DNA from: Alphaproteobacteria bacterium
GTDB lineage: Bacteria; Pseudomonadota; Alphaproteobacteria; Geminicoccales; Geminicoccaceae
Assembly: GCA_027045875.1 (NCBI GenBank)
Contig: JALUAG010000105.1
Location: 1 to 32,776 of the forward strand
Direction: 5' to 3'
Length of the DNA: 32,776 bases
In this document: piece by piece, positions 32,213-32,776 of the stretch
How the letters are laid out: each line of letters starts with the position of its first letter
Numbering within the stretch: position 1 is the first letter of the stretch
Notes under the pieces: model-generated
What the model saw: only the letters and a program-made list of their open reading frames with translations
What the model was told of the DNA's origin: nothing
The model's database searches: none
Translations under genes and position numbers: made by a program

Positions 32213-32269
32213 AGGGTTCTCGCAATTCGGCGCCGCTTGCGCAACGCCGCGCCCGGCGGCTCCCCTCGC

Positions 32270-32776
32270 TCAGGCGGCCTTCCGGATCGCGAGACGCTGC
32301 CACACCTCGCCGAGGGCGGCCACCAGCTCGTCCATGAGCCGGTCGTCGTGCAGGGGGCTCGGGGTGATGCGCAGCCGCTCGGTGCCGCGCGGCACGGTCG
32401 GAAAGTTGATCGGCTGGATGTAGATCCCGAACTCGTCGAGCAGCAGGTCCGAGGCCCGCTTGCACTGCACCGGATCGCCCACCAGCACCGGCACGATGTG
32501 GGTCACCGACGGCATCACCGGAAGGCCCGCCTCCCGCAGCCGGCCCTTGAGCCGGGCGGCGCGCTCCTGGTGGCGTCGCCGCAGCTCGCGCCCTTCCGCG
32601 CCCTTCAGGAGGCGCACCGAGGCGAGGGCGCCGCCCACCGTGGCCGGTGTCAGCGCGGTGGTGAAGATGAACCCCGAGGCGTAGGAGCGCACCGCGTCCA
32701 CGAGGGCGCGCGAGGTGGCGATGTAGCCGCCCATGCAGCCGTAGGCCTTGGCGAGGGTACCCTGGATCACGTCCAC
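32270..32776 (-). CDS. hemA: 5-aminolevulinate synthase, C-terminal part (cut by the window edge)
   Basis: The last 168 residues of a PLP-dependent 5-aminolevulinate synthase, which joins glycine and succinyl-CoA in haem synthesis. '[15 protein letters not shown]' contains the PLP lysine, and '[21 protein letters not shown]' is the hallmark of the C-terminal domain. The gene continues past the right edge, so its start is not visible. This enzyme form is typical of alphaproteobacteria. Confidence 0.93.
   Translation of the reverse strand: MDVIQGTLAKAYGCMGGYIATSRALVDAVRSYASGFIFTTALTPATVGGALASVRLLKGAEGRELRRRHQERAARLKGRLREAGLPVMPSVTHIVPVLVGDPVQCKRASDLLLDEFGIYIQPINFPTVPRGTERLRITPSPLHDDRLMDELVAALGEVWQRLAIRKAA

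Noticed and set aside
1-32776. tRNA genes, rRNA genes or CRISPR arrays
   Set aside because: No cloverleaf-like, rRNA-like or regularly spaced repeat pattern was seen on either strand.

Overview
This is a GC-rich chromosomal stretch, most likely from an alphaproteobacterium. The best clue is the C-terminal part of a 5-aminolevulinate synthase at the right edge, the C4-pathway haem enzyme typical of that class. Chemoreceptors, a tungstate transporter and a tartrate/malate dehydrogenase family member fit a free-living organism. No tRNA, rRNA, CRISPR array, transposase or integrase was recognised.

Left end (1-2800): an S8 serine peptidase is followed by a small protein that repeats the peptidase's own N-terminal propeptide-like domain. 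This looks like a peptidase plus a detached propeptide or inhibitor. A small unknown protein follows on the other strand.

Middle (2911-18413): the backbone is one reverse-strand catabolic unit: a PotABCD-type ABC importer (ATPase, two permeases, binding protein), a nitrilase-family hydrolase, and a trimethylamine-dehydrogenase-like flavoprotein. The likely job is uptake and breakdown of a polyamine or N-methylated amine. Accessory DNA has broken this unit in several places. Between potB-like and potC-like genes sits a block of four genes: SNase-like nuclease, XRE/ImmA protease, PIN, NYN. It has a strong-looking promoter of its own. Between the hydrolase and the flavoprotein lie three toxin-antitoxin modules (AbrB/PIN, Xre/RES, BrnT/BrnA) and two AT-rich single-gene inserts: a four-helix membrane protein and a PD-(D/E)XK nuclease-like protein. 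Each single-gene insert is flanked by imperfect direct repeats made from the end of the neighbouring catabolic gene.

Right part (18644-32776): a membrane chemoreceptor, an XRE/PAS-like regulator, a tartrate/D-malate-type dehydrogenase, a soluble chemoreceptor with a zinc-binding CZB domain, a 'RRN..GP..GKA..N..HGL' family protein, an EamA transporter, an amidase overlapping an HTH/periplasmic-binding-like regulator, the tungstate importer TupBCA, an FAD-linked oxidase and partial hemA.

The most interesting points are the peptidase with its detached propeptide-like partner, the two repeat-bounded AT-rich inserts, and the four-gene nuclease/protease block that splits the transporter operon.
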